From Paracidovorax avenae (lineage in GTDB: Bacteria; Pseudomonadota; Gammaproteobacteria; Burkholderiales; Burkholderiaceae_C): a stretch of DNA of 64,000 bases. This document shows, piece after piece, positions 50,652 through 60,233 of this stretch. The notes beneath the pieces are model-generated. The model ran no database searches. It had not been told where the DNA came from and worked only from the letters and a program-made list of their open reading frames with translations. The DNA is taken from contig NZ_CP156079.1 of NCBI RefSeq assembly GCF_040892545.1, forward strand, positions 2,763,501 through 2,827,500, read 5' to 3'. The position numbers were made by a program, and so were the translations under genes. Position 1 is the first letter of the stretch, and every line of letters begins with the position of its first letter.

Positions 50652-53600
50652 TCACACCACCACGGGCGGGCGCCAGGTTTCCGGGGCGCGCCACTGGGCC
50701 ATCCATTCGGGAAATTCCTCGGGCGGCATGGGGCGGGAGATACAGTACCCCTGGGCCAGGTTGCAGCCCAGGCGCATCAGGGTCAGGCCCTGGGCTTCCG
50801 TCTCCACGCCCTCGGCCACGATGGAGTAGCCGAAGGAGCGCGCGAGACCGATGACGCCCTGCACGATCGCGTAATCGCCCCGGTCGCTCATCATGCCGTG
50901 CACGAAGCTCCGGTCGAGCTTGAGCGTGTCCATGGGCAACCGGCGCAGGTAGGACAGCGACGAATAGCCCGTGCCGAAGTCGTCGAGCGACACGGTGATG
51001 CCGAGTTCGCGCAACTGCGTCAACTGCGGCGCCACGTGGTCCATGTCGTAGAGTGCCGCGCTTTCGGTGATTTCCAGGTCGAGCAGGCGGTGCGGTATGG
51101 CGGGCCGCCGGGCCATGCGGCCTGCCAGCCATTGCGCGAATCCTGCCTGCTGCAGGTGGCGCGCCGAGATGTTCACGCTCACGGGCAGTTCCAGGCCACC
51201 TGCGCGCAACTGCTCGATCAGGTCCAGCGCCGAATCGACCACCCATTCACCGAAGGCGGCTTCGAGTTCCGCGCCTTCGATGAGGTGCAGGAAGGCCCCT
51301 GGCGCCAGGATGCCCTGGTCGGGGTGCTTCCACCGTGCCAGGGCTTCCGCGCCGACGACCGCGCCGGAGCGCATGTCCACCTTGGGCTGCAGGTAGAGCA
51401 TGAACTGTCCCCGGGCCAGGGCTTCGCGCATGCGCTCGGCCTGCTCGCGCAGCGTCTGCCGGGCGCGCTCCTGTGCCGCATCGAAAGGTTGCACGCGGTT
51501 GCGCCCGCCCTGCTTGGCGCCGTACATCGCATGGTCGGCATGGCGCAGCAGCGTGTCGGCATCGGAGGCATCCTCGGGGTAGAGCGTGTAGCCCACGCTG
51601 GCGGTGACCGTGACACGCTCCGTGCCCAGCGTGTAGGGCGCGGCGAGGTTGTCCATGAGGCGGCGCAGCAGCTGTTCGGCATCGGCGCGCGATTGCAGCT
51701 CGGGCATCAGCAGCACGAATTCGTCCCCGCCGAGCCGTGCCACGCAATCCACGGGCCGCAGGGCCCGGGTGAGCCGGCCCGCCACGATCACCAGGAGCCG
51801 GTCGCCCGCGCTGTGGCCCAGCCGGTCGTTCACCGGCTTGAATCCATCGAGGTCCAGGTAGGCCACGCCCAGCTGCCATCCGCCGGCGCGCGCCTGCGCC
51901 ATGGCCTGTTCCAGGCGGCGTGCGAGTTGCACCCGGTTGGGCAGGCCCGTGAGCGCGTCGAAGTGGGCCAGTTGCTGGAGCATGTCCTCCTGCACGCGCT
52001 GGCTGGTCACGTCGATGGAGACGCCGAGCATGCGCCCGGGGCGGCCCCGCTCGTCGTAGCCCACGATCTTGCCGAGGTTGCGCACCCAGCGGCCCGCGGA
52101 AGCTCCCGGAGGGGCGGACGGGCCGGACGCCACCTGCCAGGTCGCATCGAAGTGGGTATCGGGACGGGCGACGTGCCGCTCCAGGGCATCGGTGACGTTC
52201 TCGATGTCGGCGGGCGCCATGCCGCTGGTCCAGTGCACCCCTGCGCCCGCCGGCGGCTCGGCGGTGCCCGCCATGCCGTGCAGTTCGCGCCAGCGCGCAT
52301 CGCCCGTGACCGTGCCCGTGGAGATGTTCCAGTCCCACAGGCCGAGGGAGGCGGCAGACAGGGTGAGCGACAGCAGTGCCTCGCGGTCGCGGATGAGGTC
52401 TTCGTTGCGCTTGCGTTCGGTGATGTCGTGCGCGGAGACCAGCCAGACGGGCGTTCCGTCGAGCTCGGCGGCATGCAGGGACTGCAGCAGGGTGCGGTCG
52501 CCACCGGTGCGCGGGTGGATCGTGACTTCGAGCGCGTTGTGCACGGTGCGGCCGCTCATGGTGTCGAGCAGCTGCCGGCGCCCCTCTGCCGAAAACAGGC
52601 CCAGCTCCACGGCGGTGCGGCCCAGCGCCTGCTCGCGCGGGATGCCGGTCAGCCGCTCCCAGGCTTCGTTGACCATGAGGTAGGCGCCATCCGCGCGCCG
52701 CGACATGAGCACGGGGTAGGGCATCAGCTCGAAGATGCGCATGAAGCGGTCTTCGGACTGGCTCAGCCGCTCGGCCGCGCGCTTCCACTCGTCGATGTCC
52801 TGCATCACCCCCCGCACGCCGGAGACGACGCCGGCTTCGAGCACCGGTTCGGCGTGGACGCGCACCCAGACCGCGCGGCCGTCGTCCGCCCTCAGGATCT
52901 GCGCCTCGCAGGACCATCCCACGGCATTCTGGTGGCCGCGCCGGAACAGGTCCGCCAGGGTGTTCCTGAACGGCGCGGCGACGAAATCGCGCAGGTATTC
53001 GACCGGCCCGGGCAGCAGGGCGCCGCGGGGCAGGCCGTGGATGTCGAAGCACACGTCCGACCAGTACACCAGCCCCTGGCCGTGCCGGTGCTCCCAGACT
53101 CCCAGGCCCGCCATGCGGCCGGCCTGCACCAGCAGGCCGTGGGCGGCGGCCAGCTGGTCGTGCGCGCGCTGCGTGGCGGAAATATCCTGGAAAACCGAAA
53201 CGATGCATTCCTCGCCGCCGATGCCGGCACGGCTGGCCGAAAACAGGCCCGGCACGATCCTCATGCCCGCGACCTGCACCTGGATGGGCATCCTCTGCAC
53301 GCGGCCTTCGCGACGCAGGATGGCCAGCATGTCCTCCCGTGCCTGCCGTGACGGCCAGAGCCCGAGTTCGAGCGAGGTGCGGCCGACGGCGGCGGCGCGG
53401 GGGATGCCGAACAGCACCGAGAAGGCCGGGTTGATGTCGATGCAGCGACCATCTTCCAGGCGGGTGATGCAGGCCGGATCCGGCAATATCTGGTAGACGA
53501 CGGAGTGCTGCTCTTCGGAGACCCGGACGGTGTCCTGCACCTGCCGCAGGGCCGTCGCGTCCAGGTGGATGCCGGCCATGCGGAGCACCTTCCCCTGGGC

Positions 53601-54434
53601 GTCGCGCTCGCATACCTGCCCGCGGGAGATGATCCAGCGCCAGCGGCCCTCGGTGTCGCGCATGCGGTATTCCACGCTGAAGGTGGCTTCGAGCCCGGCC
53701 ACCATGTGCTGGAGCTGCGCCGCGAGCCGTTCGGTGTCGTCCGGATGGCGCAGGGCCGTCCAGCGGTCCACGTGGCAGCCTTCGCCGCCGGGCTCGATGC
53801 CGAGTGCTTCATAGACAGGGCCGTGGCAGACGAGGCGCCGCTCCTGGACGAACCATTCCCAGCGCCCCCCGCCGCTGGCGTCCAGCATCGCGTTCAGGTC
53901 GGCCTGGTGGCGGCCGAGGGCAGTGACGGCGCGCGCGCGGCCGAGCACCAGTTTCGCGCCTCCCCCCAGGAGCAGCACGCCCGCGAACTCCAGCCAGGGC
54001 GCTTGCCCGCCCCATGCGTGTGCCACGAAGGCCAGCATGAGCCCCAGGCCCGCCAGGTCCAGCCACGCCATCCGGGGCGGCAGACGGCCCTGCGCCATGC
54101 GCCATGCGAGGCCCAGCACGCAGGCCGCTGCGAGCAGGCCGGCCGCCTGCGGCGTGGCCGCGGGCAGCAGCACGGCGCTGCCCAGGGCCGCCACCAGGGC
54201 ACTCACCGCACCGGCCTGCAGGCCGAAGCAGAGTGCCGCGACGGCTGTGGGGACCGTGTCCATCCACGCGGCGTTGGCCAGAGGTCCCCATGAGGCCGTG
54301 CCTGCGGCCAGGCCTGCGAGCACGGGAAGGATGCGCCGGGAGGACGCATCGGCGAGAAGGCGCGAAGGCACGGCGGCCAGCAAGCCCACCAGTGCCAGGT
54401 GGAGCCAGAAGGAGAGGTCCGCGTCACCCGCCAT
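50652..54434 (-). CDS. Multi-PAS GGDEF-EAL membrane protein
   Basis: This is a 1260-residue c-di-GMP signalling protein. About the first 170 residues form a hydrophobic membrane module with six or seven helices (FWLHLALVGLLAAVPSRLL onward). At least four PAS/PAC units follow (GGRWEWFVQERRLVCHG, AFSVLFGIPRAAAVGRTSL, MPYPVLMSRRADGAYLMVNE, ASLGLWDWNISTGTVTGDA). The GGDEF domain keeps RLGGDEFVLLM near residue 900, and the EAL domain keeps GAEALARWKHP near residue 1028 with [12 protein letters not shown], so both sites look intact. ATG 54434 was chosen because the longer frame would run into the DMT transporter gene. Signal and target are unknown. Confidence 0.9.
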   Translation of the reverse strand: MAGDADLSFWLHLALVGLLAAVPSRLLADASSRRILPVLAGLAAGTASWGPLANAAWMDTVPTAVAALCFGLQAGAVSALVAALGSAVLLPAATPQAAGLLAAACVLGLAWRMAQGRLPPRMAWLDLAGLGLMLAFVAHAWGGQAPWLEFAGVLLLGGGAKLVLGRARAVTALGRHQADLNAMLDASGGGRWEWFVQERRLVCHGPVYEALGIEPGGEGCHVDRWTALRHPDDTERLAAQLQHMVAGLEATFSVEYRMRDTEGRWRWIISRGQVCERDAQGKVLRMAGIHLDATALRQVQDTVRVSEEQHSVVYQILPDPACITRLEDGRCIDINPAFSVLFGIPRAAAVGRTSLELGLWPSRQAREDMLAILRREGRVQRMPIQVQVAGMRIVPGLFSASRAGIGGEECIVSVFQDISATQRAHDQLAAAHGLLVQAGRMAGLGVWEHRHGQGLVYWSDVCFDIHGLPRGALLPGPVEYLRDFVAAPFRNTLADLFRRGHQNAVGWSCEAQILRADDGRAVWVRVHAEPVLEAGVVSGVRGVMQDIDEWKRAAERLSQSEDRFMRIFELMPYPVLMSRRADGAYLMVNEAWERLTGIPREQALGRTAVELGLFSAEGRRQLLDTMSGRTVHNALEVTIHPRTGGDRTLLQSLHAAELDGTPVWLVSAHDITERKRNEDLIRDREALLSLTLSAASLGLWDWNISTGTVTGDARWRELHGMAGTAEPPAGAGVHWTSGMAPADIENVTDALERHVARPDTHFDATWQVASGPSAPPGASAGRWVRNLGKIVGYDERGRPGRMLGVSIDVTSQRVQEDMLQQLAHFDALTGLPNRVQLARRLEQAMAQARAGGWQLGVAYLDLDGFKPVNDRLGHSAGDRLLVIVAGRLTRALRPVDCVARLGGDEFVLLMPELQSRADAEQLLRRLMDNLAAPYTLGTERVTVTASVGYTLYPEDASDADTLLRHADHAMYGAKQGGRNRVQPFDAAQERARQTLREQAERMREALARGQFMLYLQPKVDMRSGAVVGAEALARWKHPDQGILAPGAFLHLIEGAELEAAFGEWVVDSALDLIEQLRAGGLELPVSVNISARHLQQAGFAQWLAGRMARRPAIPHRLLDLEITESAALYDMDHVAPQLTQLRELGITVSLDDFGTGYSSLSYLRRLPMDTLKLDRSFVHGMMSDRGDYAIVQGVIGLARSFGYSIVAEGVETEAQGLTLMRLGCNLAQGYCISRPMPPEEFPEWMAQWRAPETWRPPVVV

Positions 54435-54615
54435 GGAGCGCCCCCCGTGCAATGCCTGGTCCTCCGGACCGGGCGGCCGGGAGTGCGCGGGCTTGGCGGG
54501 CAATGTCGGGCATATGGCCGAGTTTAGGCGCTCGCGGAGCGAGCCTGGCGGCAATTGCTGCCGCAGTTCCACAAATTGTCGGGCTGCCGCAGCGCGAGGC
54601 GCCGCAGCCTCCGGA

Positions 54616-55521
54616 TCAGCGCCCGCGCGGGCGCACCAGGCCGGTGGAGAGCATGGTTCCGCACACGATGACCGCGCCGCAGCCGACCATCCACGGCGTG
54701 ACGGATTCGCCCAGGAACAGGGCACCGTAGGCCACCGCGAACACGGGGGCGAGGAAGGTCACGGCGAGCGCCCGGCTCGGTCCGGCATGCGCGATCAACC
54801 GGAAATACAGGATGTAGGCGATGCCCGTGCACAGCACGGCGATGGCGATGACTGCAGCCCAGGCGCCGGGGCCCGGAGCCCGCGCCGGCCAGGACCACAG
54901 CGCGGGCAGGGCGAGCGCGAGGGTGGCGCCCAGCTGGCTGCCCGTGGCGGTGGCCAGCGGCGGCAGCCCGACCAGGTGCCGCCGGGCATAGCTGGCACCC
55001 ACCGCGTAGCAGGTGGTGGCCAGCAGGCAGGCGCCGACCGCCCAGATGGCATGGCCCGACTTGAAACCGATCGCCGCGGGCGCGCGCCAGGCCAGCAGTG
55101 CCACGCCCGCGAAGCCGATCGCCAGACCGGCCCACCGCAGCCGGCCGATGCGGTCGCCGAGCCATGCCCACGCCACCAGCGCGCCGAACAGCGGCACGGT
55201 GGCATTCAGGATGGACGACAGCCCGGTGGTGATGTGCAGCACGGCCCAGGCATAGAGCGCGAACGGGATGGCGGAATTGATGACGCCGCCCAGCAGGATG
55301 GGCTTCCAGTGGCGGCGCAGTGCGGGCCACTGGCCCTGGCGCAGCAGGATGGGCCAGAGGAACAGGGTGGCCAGCGACACGCGCAGCCCCGCCGTGGTCA
55401 GGGGGCCGAATTCGGACGCGCCCAGGCGCATGAAGAGGAAGGAGGCTCCCCAGAGGGCGGAAAGCAGCAGGAATTCGCCGAGCCAGTGGCGGGCGGGCAG
55501 CACGCCGGCCGCCGCGGTCAC
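54616..55521 (-). CDS. EamA/DMT family transporter
   Basis: This 301-residue inner-membrane protein has ten predicted helices arranged as two EamA repeats: LGEFLLLSALWGASFLFMRL at the first helix, and IAIAVLCTGIAYILYFRLI, LAPVFAVAYGALFLGES near the end. Members export metabolites such as amino acids; the substrate is unknown. Its ATG overlaps the stop of ogt by 4 nt (ATGA), so it is translated with the repair genes upstream. Confidence 0.92.
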   Translation of the reverse strand: MTAAAGVLPARHWLGEFLLLSALWGASFLFMRLGASEFGPLTTAGLRVSLATLFLWPILLRQGQWPALRRHWKPILLGGVINSAIPFALYAWAVLHITTGLSSILNATVPLFGALVAWAWLGDRIGRLRWAGLAIGFAGVALLAWRAPAAIGFKSGHAIWAVGACLLATTCYAVGASYARRHLVGLPPLATATGSQLGATLALALPALWSWPARAPGPGAWAAVIAIAVLCTGIAYILYFRLIAHAGPSRALAVTFLAPVFAVAYGALFLGESVTPWMVGCGAVIVCGTMLSTGLVRPRGR

Positions 55522-56126
55522 GCCGCCACCCCGGCGCGCGGGCCGCCGATGCTGCAGCCCGCGGCGTCGCCTTCAGACCAGAGGGGCAGGGTGCGCAGGT
55601 GGTCAGGAAGCGCTCCTTCCAGCCTGAGCAGGGCAGTCTTGCGCGGCAGGCCTCCGGCATACCCGGTCAGGGTGCCGTCCGATCCGAGCACGCGGTGGCA
55701 CGGCACGATCACGCTGACCGGATTGCGTCCGACCGCCGCGCCCACGGCCCGCACGGAGAGCGGGCGGCCCAGCGCGCGGGCCAGGGCCGCATAGCTGGTG
55801 ACCGCGCCATGCGGTATCTCCACGAGGGCTTGCCAGACATCGCGCTGGAAGGCGGTGCCGGCCGTGAGATCGAGCGGGATGTCGAACAGGCTGCGCCGGC
55901 CTTCCAGGTATTCGCGCAATTGCGAGGCCGTGGCGACCAGGACAGGATGCGAAGGGTCGTGCGGCCAGGCTCCCGGGCCATCGAGGCGGTCGGCGGGCTG
56001 GTGGCGCTGGCCGTCGAACCAGATACCGGCCAGGCCCGAGGCGGAGGCGGCAAGGCGCATGTCGCCGAGCGGGCTGGGGATGCGCATCTGGACGAGGGCA
56101 GAGGGGGAAACGGTGGGAAGCGGCAT
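55518..56126 (-). CDS. ogt: Methylated-DNA--protein-cysteine methyltransferase
   Basis: This 202-residue suicide repair protein transfers alkyl groups from O6-alkylguanine or O4-alkylthymine to its own cysteine. The active-site block is NPVSVIVPCHRVLGSDG, preceded by the DNA-binding motif GTAFQRDVWQALVEIPHG and followed by LTGYAGGLPRKTALLRLE. The C-terminal extension (about 25 residues) is not conserved. It lies 60 nt downstream of the ada-alkA gene and is coupled to the DMT transporter. Confidence 0.95.
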   Translation of the reverse strand: MPLPTVSPSALVQMRIPSPLGDMRLAASASGLAGIWFDGQRHQPADRLDGPGAWPHDPSHPVLVATASQLREYLEGRRSLFDIPLDLTAGTAFQRDVWQALVEIPHGAVTSYAALARALGRPLSVRAVGAAVGRNPVSVIVPCHRVLGSDGTLTGYAGGLPRKTALLRLEGALPDHLRTLPLWSEGDAAGCSIGGPRAGVAA

Positions 56127-56186
56127 GGCGGGAGTCTGTCGATGGAAAGAAGGGAAGGGGGCGCAGGGCTGCAGCGTTGCGTGCGC

Positions 56187-57797
56187 TCAGGGGACCGTGC
56201 GGGCAGGGGGAGGCGGCCGGGTTTCGGCCGGCTCCGGGCGGCTGGTGCCGGCCCAGGCACGCACGACGGCGTAGCTGCGCCACGGCCGCCATGCCTGGGA
56301 TGCGTCCTCCGCCGCACGCGAGGGCCGGGGGGAGGACTGCACCGCCAGTGCCTTGTGCAGCGCGACGTCGCCCGCGGGAAAGGCGTCGGGCCACCGCAGT
56401 GCGCGCATGGCGATGTACTGCGCCGTCCAGTCGCCGATGCCGGGCAGGGCGCGGAGGGCCGCGATGGTGGCCTCCACATCGGCCGCGGAGTGCAGTGCGA
56501 GACGGCCCTCCGCCACCGCCCGGGACAGCGCCAGGATGGCCGCCTGGCGCTGGCGCACGATGCCGAGCCGGCCCAGCGCCTCGCCATCGCAGCCGGCCAG
56601 CACCGACGGCGCCGGAAACAGCCGGCAGAGATCCGGCCAGGGGGTGGCGACGGGTTCGCCCCAGCGTTCCACCACGCGCTGCGCCAGCGTGCGTGCCGCG
56701 GCGACCGTGACCTGCTGGCCGAGCACGGCACGCACGGCCAGCTCGAAGCCGTCCCACGCGCCAGGAACGCGCAATCCGTCGCCGTGCGGAAAATCGCCGT
56801 GCAGCACGGCATTGATCGCCTCGGGGTCCGCGTCCAGGTCCAGCATGCCGCGCACGCGGGCGATGACACCCGGCAGGGCCGGCAGGAGGCTGCTGGAGAC
56901 GCTCAGCACCACATGCGGCTTCGGCGCACCGCCCCGCGCGGCTGCCGTGCCGCTGTCGAAGCGTGCTGCCAGCCAGCCGATGCACTCGCGTCCTTCCGCG
57001 TCAGGCAGCCTGGCGGTGCGGCGCAGTTCGAGACCCGCGGCCGCATCCACGGCTTCCATGCCGTGGATGCGGCGCTGCGCGAAAAAGTCCAGCAGGGCCG
57101 CGATGTCCAGCGGCGGCCGGTAAGCCAGGCGTACCGCGCCGGAGGCTGGGCCCGCCGCGGCCTGGCTGCCCGCGCGGCGCAGCGCGGTGGGTTGCAGCCG
57201 GTAGTGCCCGGAAAAGGCGGCATTGAACCGCCGGACGCTCCCGAAGCCGCTGGCCAGCGCGACCTGGGTCACGGGCAGGTCGGTATCGGTGAGCAACTGC
57301 TTGGCCGTCAGCAGCCGACGGGTTTGCAGGTACTGGAGCGGCGAGATGCCCAAAGCCGCCTCGAACACGCGGCGCAGGTGCCGGTCGCTCACGCCCAGGC
57401 GGGCCGCCAGGCGCTGGACGGGAGCGCTGCCGCCGGTTCCCGCAGCGGCCGCGTCCCATGCGCCTTCCGCATCCAGGAACCGCAGGGCCTCGCGCACCAG
57501 GATGCTGCGCGCATCCTGTACGGACCAGGCGGGCACGCGCGGCGCAAGTTCGGGCCGGCAGCGCAGGCAGGGCCGGAAACCGGCGCTTTCCGCCTGGGCG
57601 GCCAGTGCAAAAAAGCGGCAGTTCTCGCGGCGCGGCGTGCGGACCGCACAGACGGGCCGGCAATAGATGCCCGTGGACGTGACGCCGGTGAAGAACCGTC
57701 CGTCGAAACGCGCGTCGCGTGCCGCGAGGGCCAGATAGCGGCCGTCGTCCAGCGCTTCGGCAGTGGGCGGGGCGGCAGGGGCGTCGGGCGATTGCAT
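56187..57797 (-). CDS. Ada regulator-AlkA glycosylase fusion
   Basis: This 536-residue protein joins two repair functions. The N-terminal Ada zinc domain carries four cysteines (YCRPVCAVRTPRRENC and RPCLRCRPE); in Ada one of them accepts a methyl group from phosphotriesters. An AraC-type HTH follows (VQRLAARLGVSDRHLRRVFE, VALASGFGSVRRFNAAF). The C-terminal half is AlkA: the N-terminal fold, then HhH-GPD with LPGIGDWTAQYIAMRALR and the catalytic Asp in AFPAGD. It would sense methylation, activate transcription and excise alkylated bases. The O6-methylguanine domain of E. coli Ada is absent and is supplied by ogt next door. Start ATG 57797 is one of several nearby Met codons. Confidence 0.9.
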   Translation of the reverse strand: MQSPDAPAAPPTAEALDDGRYLALAARDARFDGRFFTGVTSTGIYCRPVCAVRTPRRENCRFFALAAQAESAGFRPCLRCRPELAPRVPAWSVQDARSILVREALRFLDAEGAWDAAAAGTGGSAPVQRLAARLGVSDRHLRRVFEAALGISPLQYLQTRRLLTAKQLLTDTDLPVTQVALASGFGSVRRFNAAFSGHYRLQPTALRRAGSQAAAGPASGAVRLAYRPPLDIAALLDFFAQRRIHGMEAVDAAAGLELRRTARLPDAEGRECIGWLAARFDSGTAAARGGAPKPHVVLSVSSSLLPALPGVIARVRGMLDLDADPEAINAVLHGDFPHGDGLRVPGAWDGFELAVRAVLGQQVTVAAARTLAQRVVERWGEPVATPWPDLCRLFPAPSVLAGCDGEALGRLGIVRQRQAAILALSRAVAEGRLALHSAADVEATIAALRALPGIGDWTAQYIAMRALRWPDAFPAGDVALHKALAVQSSPRPSRAAEDASQAWRPWRSYAVVRAWAGTSRPEPAETRPPPPARTVP

Positions 57798-58080
57798 GCA
57801 GGCCATCATAGGCGCCGGACAGGGCGGCGCTGGCCGTTTCCGGACCTGTGCCTGCCGCTTCAGGGGGCCGGGCCGGCGGGCGCCAAGATGCGGCCTCCGC
57901 CTACGCATGGCCCGGCCGCCGGGCGTGTGCGCGACGCCTACAATCCCCGCGAATCCGCAGATGGCGCGCTTCCGTTACCGGGAGCGCGCCGCATCCGCTC
58001 CACCGGCCCATGCACAGCCGCGCCGGCGCCATCCGGGCGCCCTGGCCGCATTGCGGGCCTGACAGCAAAGGAACCATCCC

Positions 58081-59469
58081 GTGCAGCTTCATTCCGCCAT
58101 CTTCAAGGCCTACGATATCCGCGGCGTCGTGCCGACCACCCTGACCGAAGATGTGGCGCGCGCCCTGGGTCGTGCATTCGGCACGGCGGCCCGGCGCGAA
58201 GGCCAGACCACCGTCGCGGTGGGGCGTGACGGGCGGCTGTCCGGCCCGGCGCTGTCCGGCGCGCTGATCGAAGGGCTGGTGGATGCCGGCATCGAGGTGA
58301 TCGACGTCGGCGCCGTGACCACGCCGATGCTGTACTTCGCGGCCCACACCCTGTGCCAGAGCGGCATCCAGGTGACGGGCAGCCACAATCCCAAGGACTA
58401 CAACGGCTTCAAGATGGTGCTGGCCGGCCGTGCCATCTACGGCGAGGAAATCCAGGGCCTGCGCCGCACGATGGAAGAAGAAAGCTGGCAGCTGCAGCCC
58501 GGGGGATCGGTGCGGCAGGCCGGCGTGCTGGCCGCCTATGTGCAGCGCATCACGTCCGATGTGAAGCTCGAGCGCCCCATCAAGATCGTGGTGGACAGCG
58601 GCAACGGCATCGCGGGTGCTTCGGCTCCGGGAATCTTCCGCGCGCTGGGCTGCGAGGTGATCGAGCTGTTCTCCCAGGTGGACGGCAATTTCCCCAACCA
58701 CCATCCGGACCCCAGCAAGCCCGAGAACCTGCGCGACCTGATCCGCGCGCTGCAGGAAAGCGACGCCGAACTGGGCCTGGCCTTCGACGGCGACGGCGAC
58801 CGGCTGGGCATCGTCACCAAGGACGGGCAGAACATCTTCCCCGATCGCCAGATGATGCTGTTCGCGCGCGACGTGCTGTCGCGCGTGCCGGGCGCTCCCA
58901 TCCTGTTCGACGTGAAGTGCACCCAGCGCCTGGCGCCGGCCATCGAGGCCGTGGGCGGACAGGCGGTGATGTACAAGACCGGGCATTCGCTCATCAAGGC
59001 CCGCATGAAGGAGCTCGATTCCCCTCTGGGCGGCGAGATGAGCGGCCACATTTTCTTCAAGGAGCGCTGGTTCGGCTTCGACGACGGCACCTACGCCGGC
59101 TGCCGCCTGCTCGAGATCCTGAGCCGCCATGCCGACCCGAGCGCGGTGCTCAACGACCTGCCCACCAGCCATTCCACGCCCGAGCTGAACGTGGCGTGCG
59201 GAGAGGGCGAGCCCCACCGCCTGACGGCCGAGCTGCAGGCGCTGGCGCAGAGCGCCTTCCCGGAGCCTGCGCGCATCAGCACCATCGACGGCCTGCGGGT
59301 GGACTGGCCGGACGGCTTCGGCCTGATCCGCGCGAGCAACACCACGCCCGTGCTGGTGCTGCGCTTCGAGGGGCATACGTCCGAGGCCCTGCATCGCATC
59401 GAAGCCGCCATGCTGGAGCTGCTGCAGCGCGTGAAGCCCGGCGCCGCCCCGGGCGCGGCCGCGCATTGA
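58081..59469 (+). CDS. Phosphomannomutase/phosphoglucomutase
   Basis: This 462-residue hexose-phosphate mutase interconverts mannose/glucose 6- and 1-phosphates for LPS and exopolysaccharide synthesis. The four alpha-PHM domains are visible: IFKAYDIRGVVP at the start, the phosphoserine loop VTGSHNPKDYNGFK, the metal-binding DGDGDRLGI, the sugar-binding GGEMSGHIFF, and the C-terminal phosphate-binding RASNTTPVLVLRFE. The GTG at 58081 has AAGGA about 10 nt upstream. The next gene starts within 12 nt of its stop, and Kdo transferase follows, consistent with an envelope polysaccharide role. Confidence 0.94.
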   Translation: MQLHSAIFKAYDIRGVVPTTLTEDVARALGRAFGTAARREGQTTVAVGRDGRLSGPALSGALIEGLVDAGIEVIDVGAVTTPMLYFAAHTLCQSGIQVTGSHNPKDYNGFKMVLAGRAIYGEEIQGLRRTMEEESWQLQPGGSVRQAGVLAAYVQRITSDVKLERPIKIVVDSGNGIAGASAPGIFRALGCEVIELFSQVDGNFPNHHPDPSKPENLRDLIRALQESDAELGLAFDGDGDRLGIVTKDGQNIFPDRQMMLFARDVLSRVPGAPILFDVKCTQRLAPAIEAVGGQAVMYKTGHSLIKARMKELDSPLGGEMSGHIFFKERWFGFDDGTYAGCRLLEILSRHADPSAVLNDLPTSHSTPELNVACGEGEPHRLTAELQALAQSAFPEPARISTIDGLRVDWPDGFGLIRASNTTPVLVLRFEGHTSEALHRIEAAMLELLQRVKPGAAPGAAAH

Positions 59470-59480
59470 GCACCGCGGCC

Positions 59481-60233
59481 ATGCGCGTCGCGGCGGCCCA
59501 GGTCTCGTCGCTGCCCGGCGGGCCGGCAGCGAATACCGGCAATCACCTGCGCTTCGCCGAGGCCGCGGCGGCAGAGGGCGTGCGACTGCTGGTTTTTCCC
59601 GAACTGTCGCTGTCCGGCTACGACCTGCCCGGCCTGGCGCAGTCGGCTGTCCAGCCGATGGATGCAGCGCTCGCACCGTTGCGCAGTGCCGCGCGTCGCC
59701 ATGGCATGGCATTGGTGATCGGTGCGCCGGTTCCCGCCCCGCGGCCCGGCGGCAAGCCGGGCATCGGCGCCATCACCTTCCTGCCGGACGGCGGCGCCAG
59801 CGTGTACCGCAAACGCCATCTGCACCCGGGAGAGGAACTCTATGCCGGGCCGGGAACGGAAGAGGCGCAGGTACACCGCTTCGAGGGCCTGCCTGTGGCC
59901 ATGGCGGTGTGCGCCGACGTCTCCCATGCATCCCATGCCGATGCGGCAGCCCGCGCCGGAGCGGCGCTGTATGCCGCGGGGATGGTGATTTCCCGTGGCG
60001 GACATGCGCACGACACGGCATGCGCCCAGGGCCATGCGAAGCGCTGCGGCATGGCGGTGCTGCTGGCCAATCACGGTGCACCGACCGGAGGCTACGACTG
60101 CGTGGGCCGCAGCGCATTCTGGGCACCTGGGGGCGAGTGCATGGCCGAAGCTCCAGGCACGGGGGACTGGCTCGTCATCGCGGAACGCACCACGGCGGGC
60201 TGGACCGCATCCACGTGCCGCGTGGCGCCGTGA
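59481..60233 (+). CDS. Carbon-nitrogen (nitrilase-superfamily) hydrolase
   Basis: This 250-residue hydrolase has the Glu-Lys-Cys triad of the nitrilase superfamily: Glu in VFPELSLSGYDLPG, Lys in VYRKRHLHPGEEL and Cys in MAVCADVSHASHA. It probably hydrolyses an amide or nitrile; the substrate is unknown. ATG 59481 gives MRVAAAQVSSLPGG. A TTG at 59466 overlapping the previous stop is also in frame. The stop overlaps the GTG of waaA by 4 nt, so this gene is translationally coupled to Kdo transferase. Confidence 0.88.
   Translation: MRVAAAQVSSLPGGPAANTGNHLRFAEAAAAEGVRLLVFPELSLSGYDLPGLAQSAVQPMDAALAPLRSAARRHGMALVIGAPVPAPRPGGKPGIGAITFLPDGGASVYRKRHLHPGEELYAGPGTEEAQVHRFEGLPVAMAVCADVSHASHADAAARAGAALYAAGMVISRGGHAHDTACAQGHAKRCGMAVLLANHGAPTGGYDCVGRSAFWAPGGECMAEAPGTGDWLVIAERTTAGWTASTCRVAP

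Noticed and set aside
54435..54725. An extended N-terminus for the PAS-GGDEF-EAL protein reaching 54725.
   Set aside because: It would overlap the end of the DMT transporter gene, and the added 97 residues show no domain. ATG 54434 directly precedes the membrane module.
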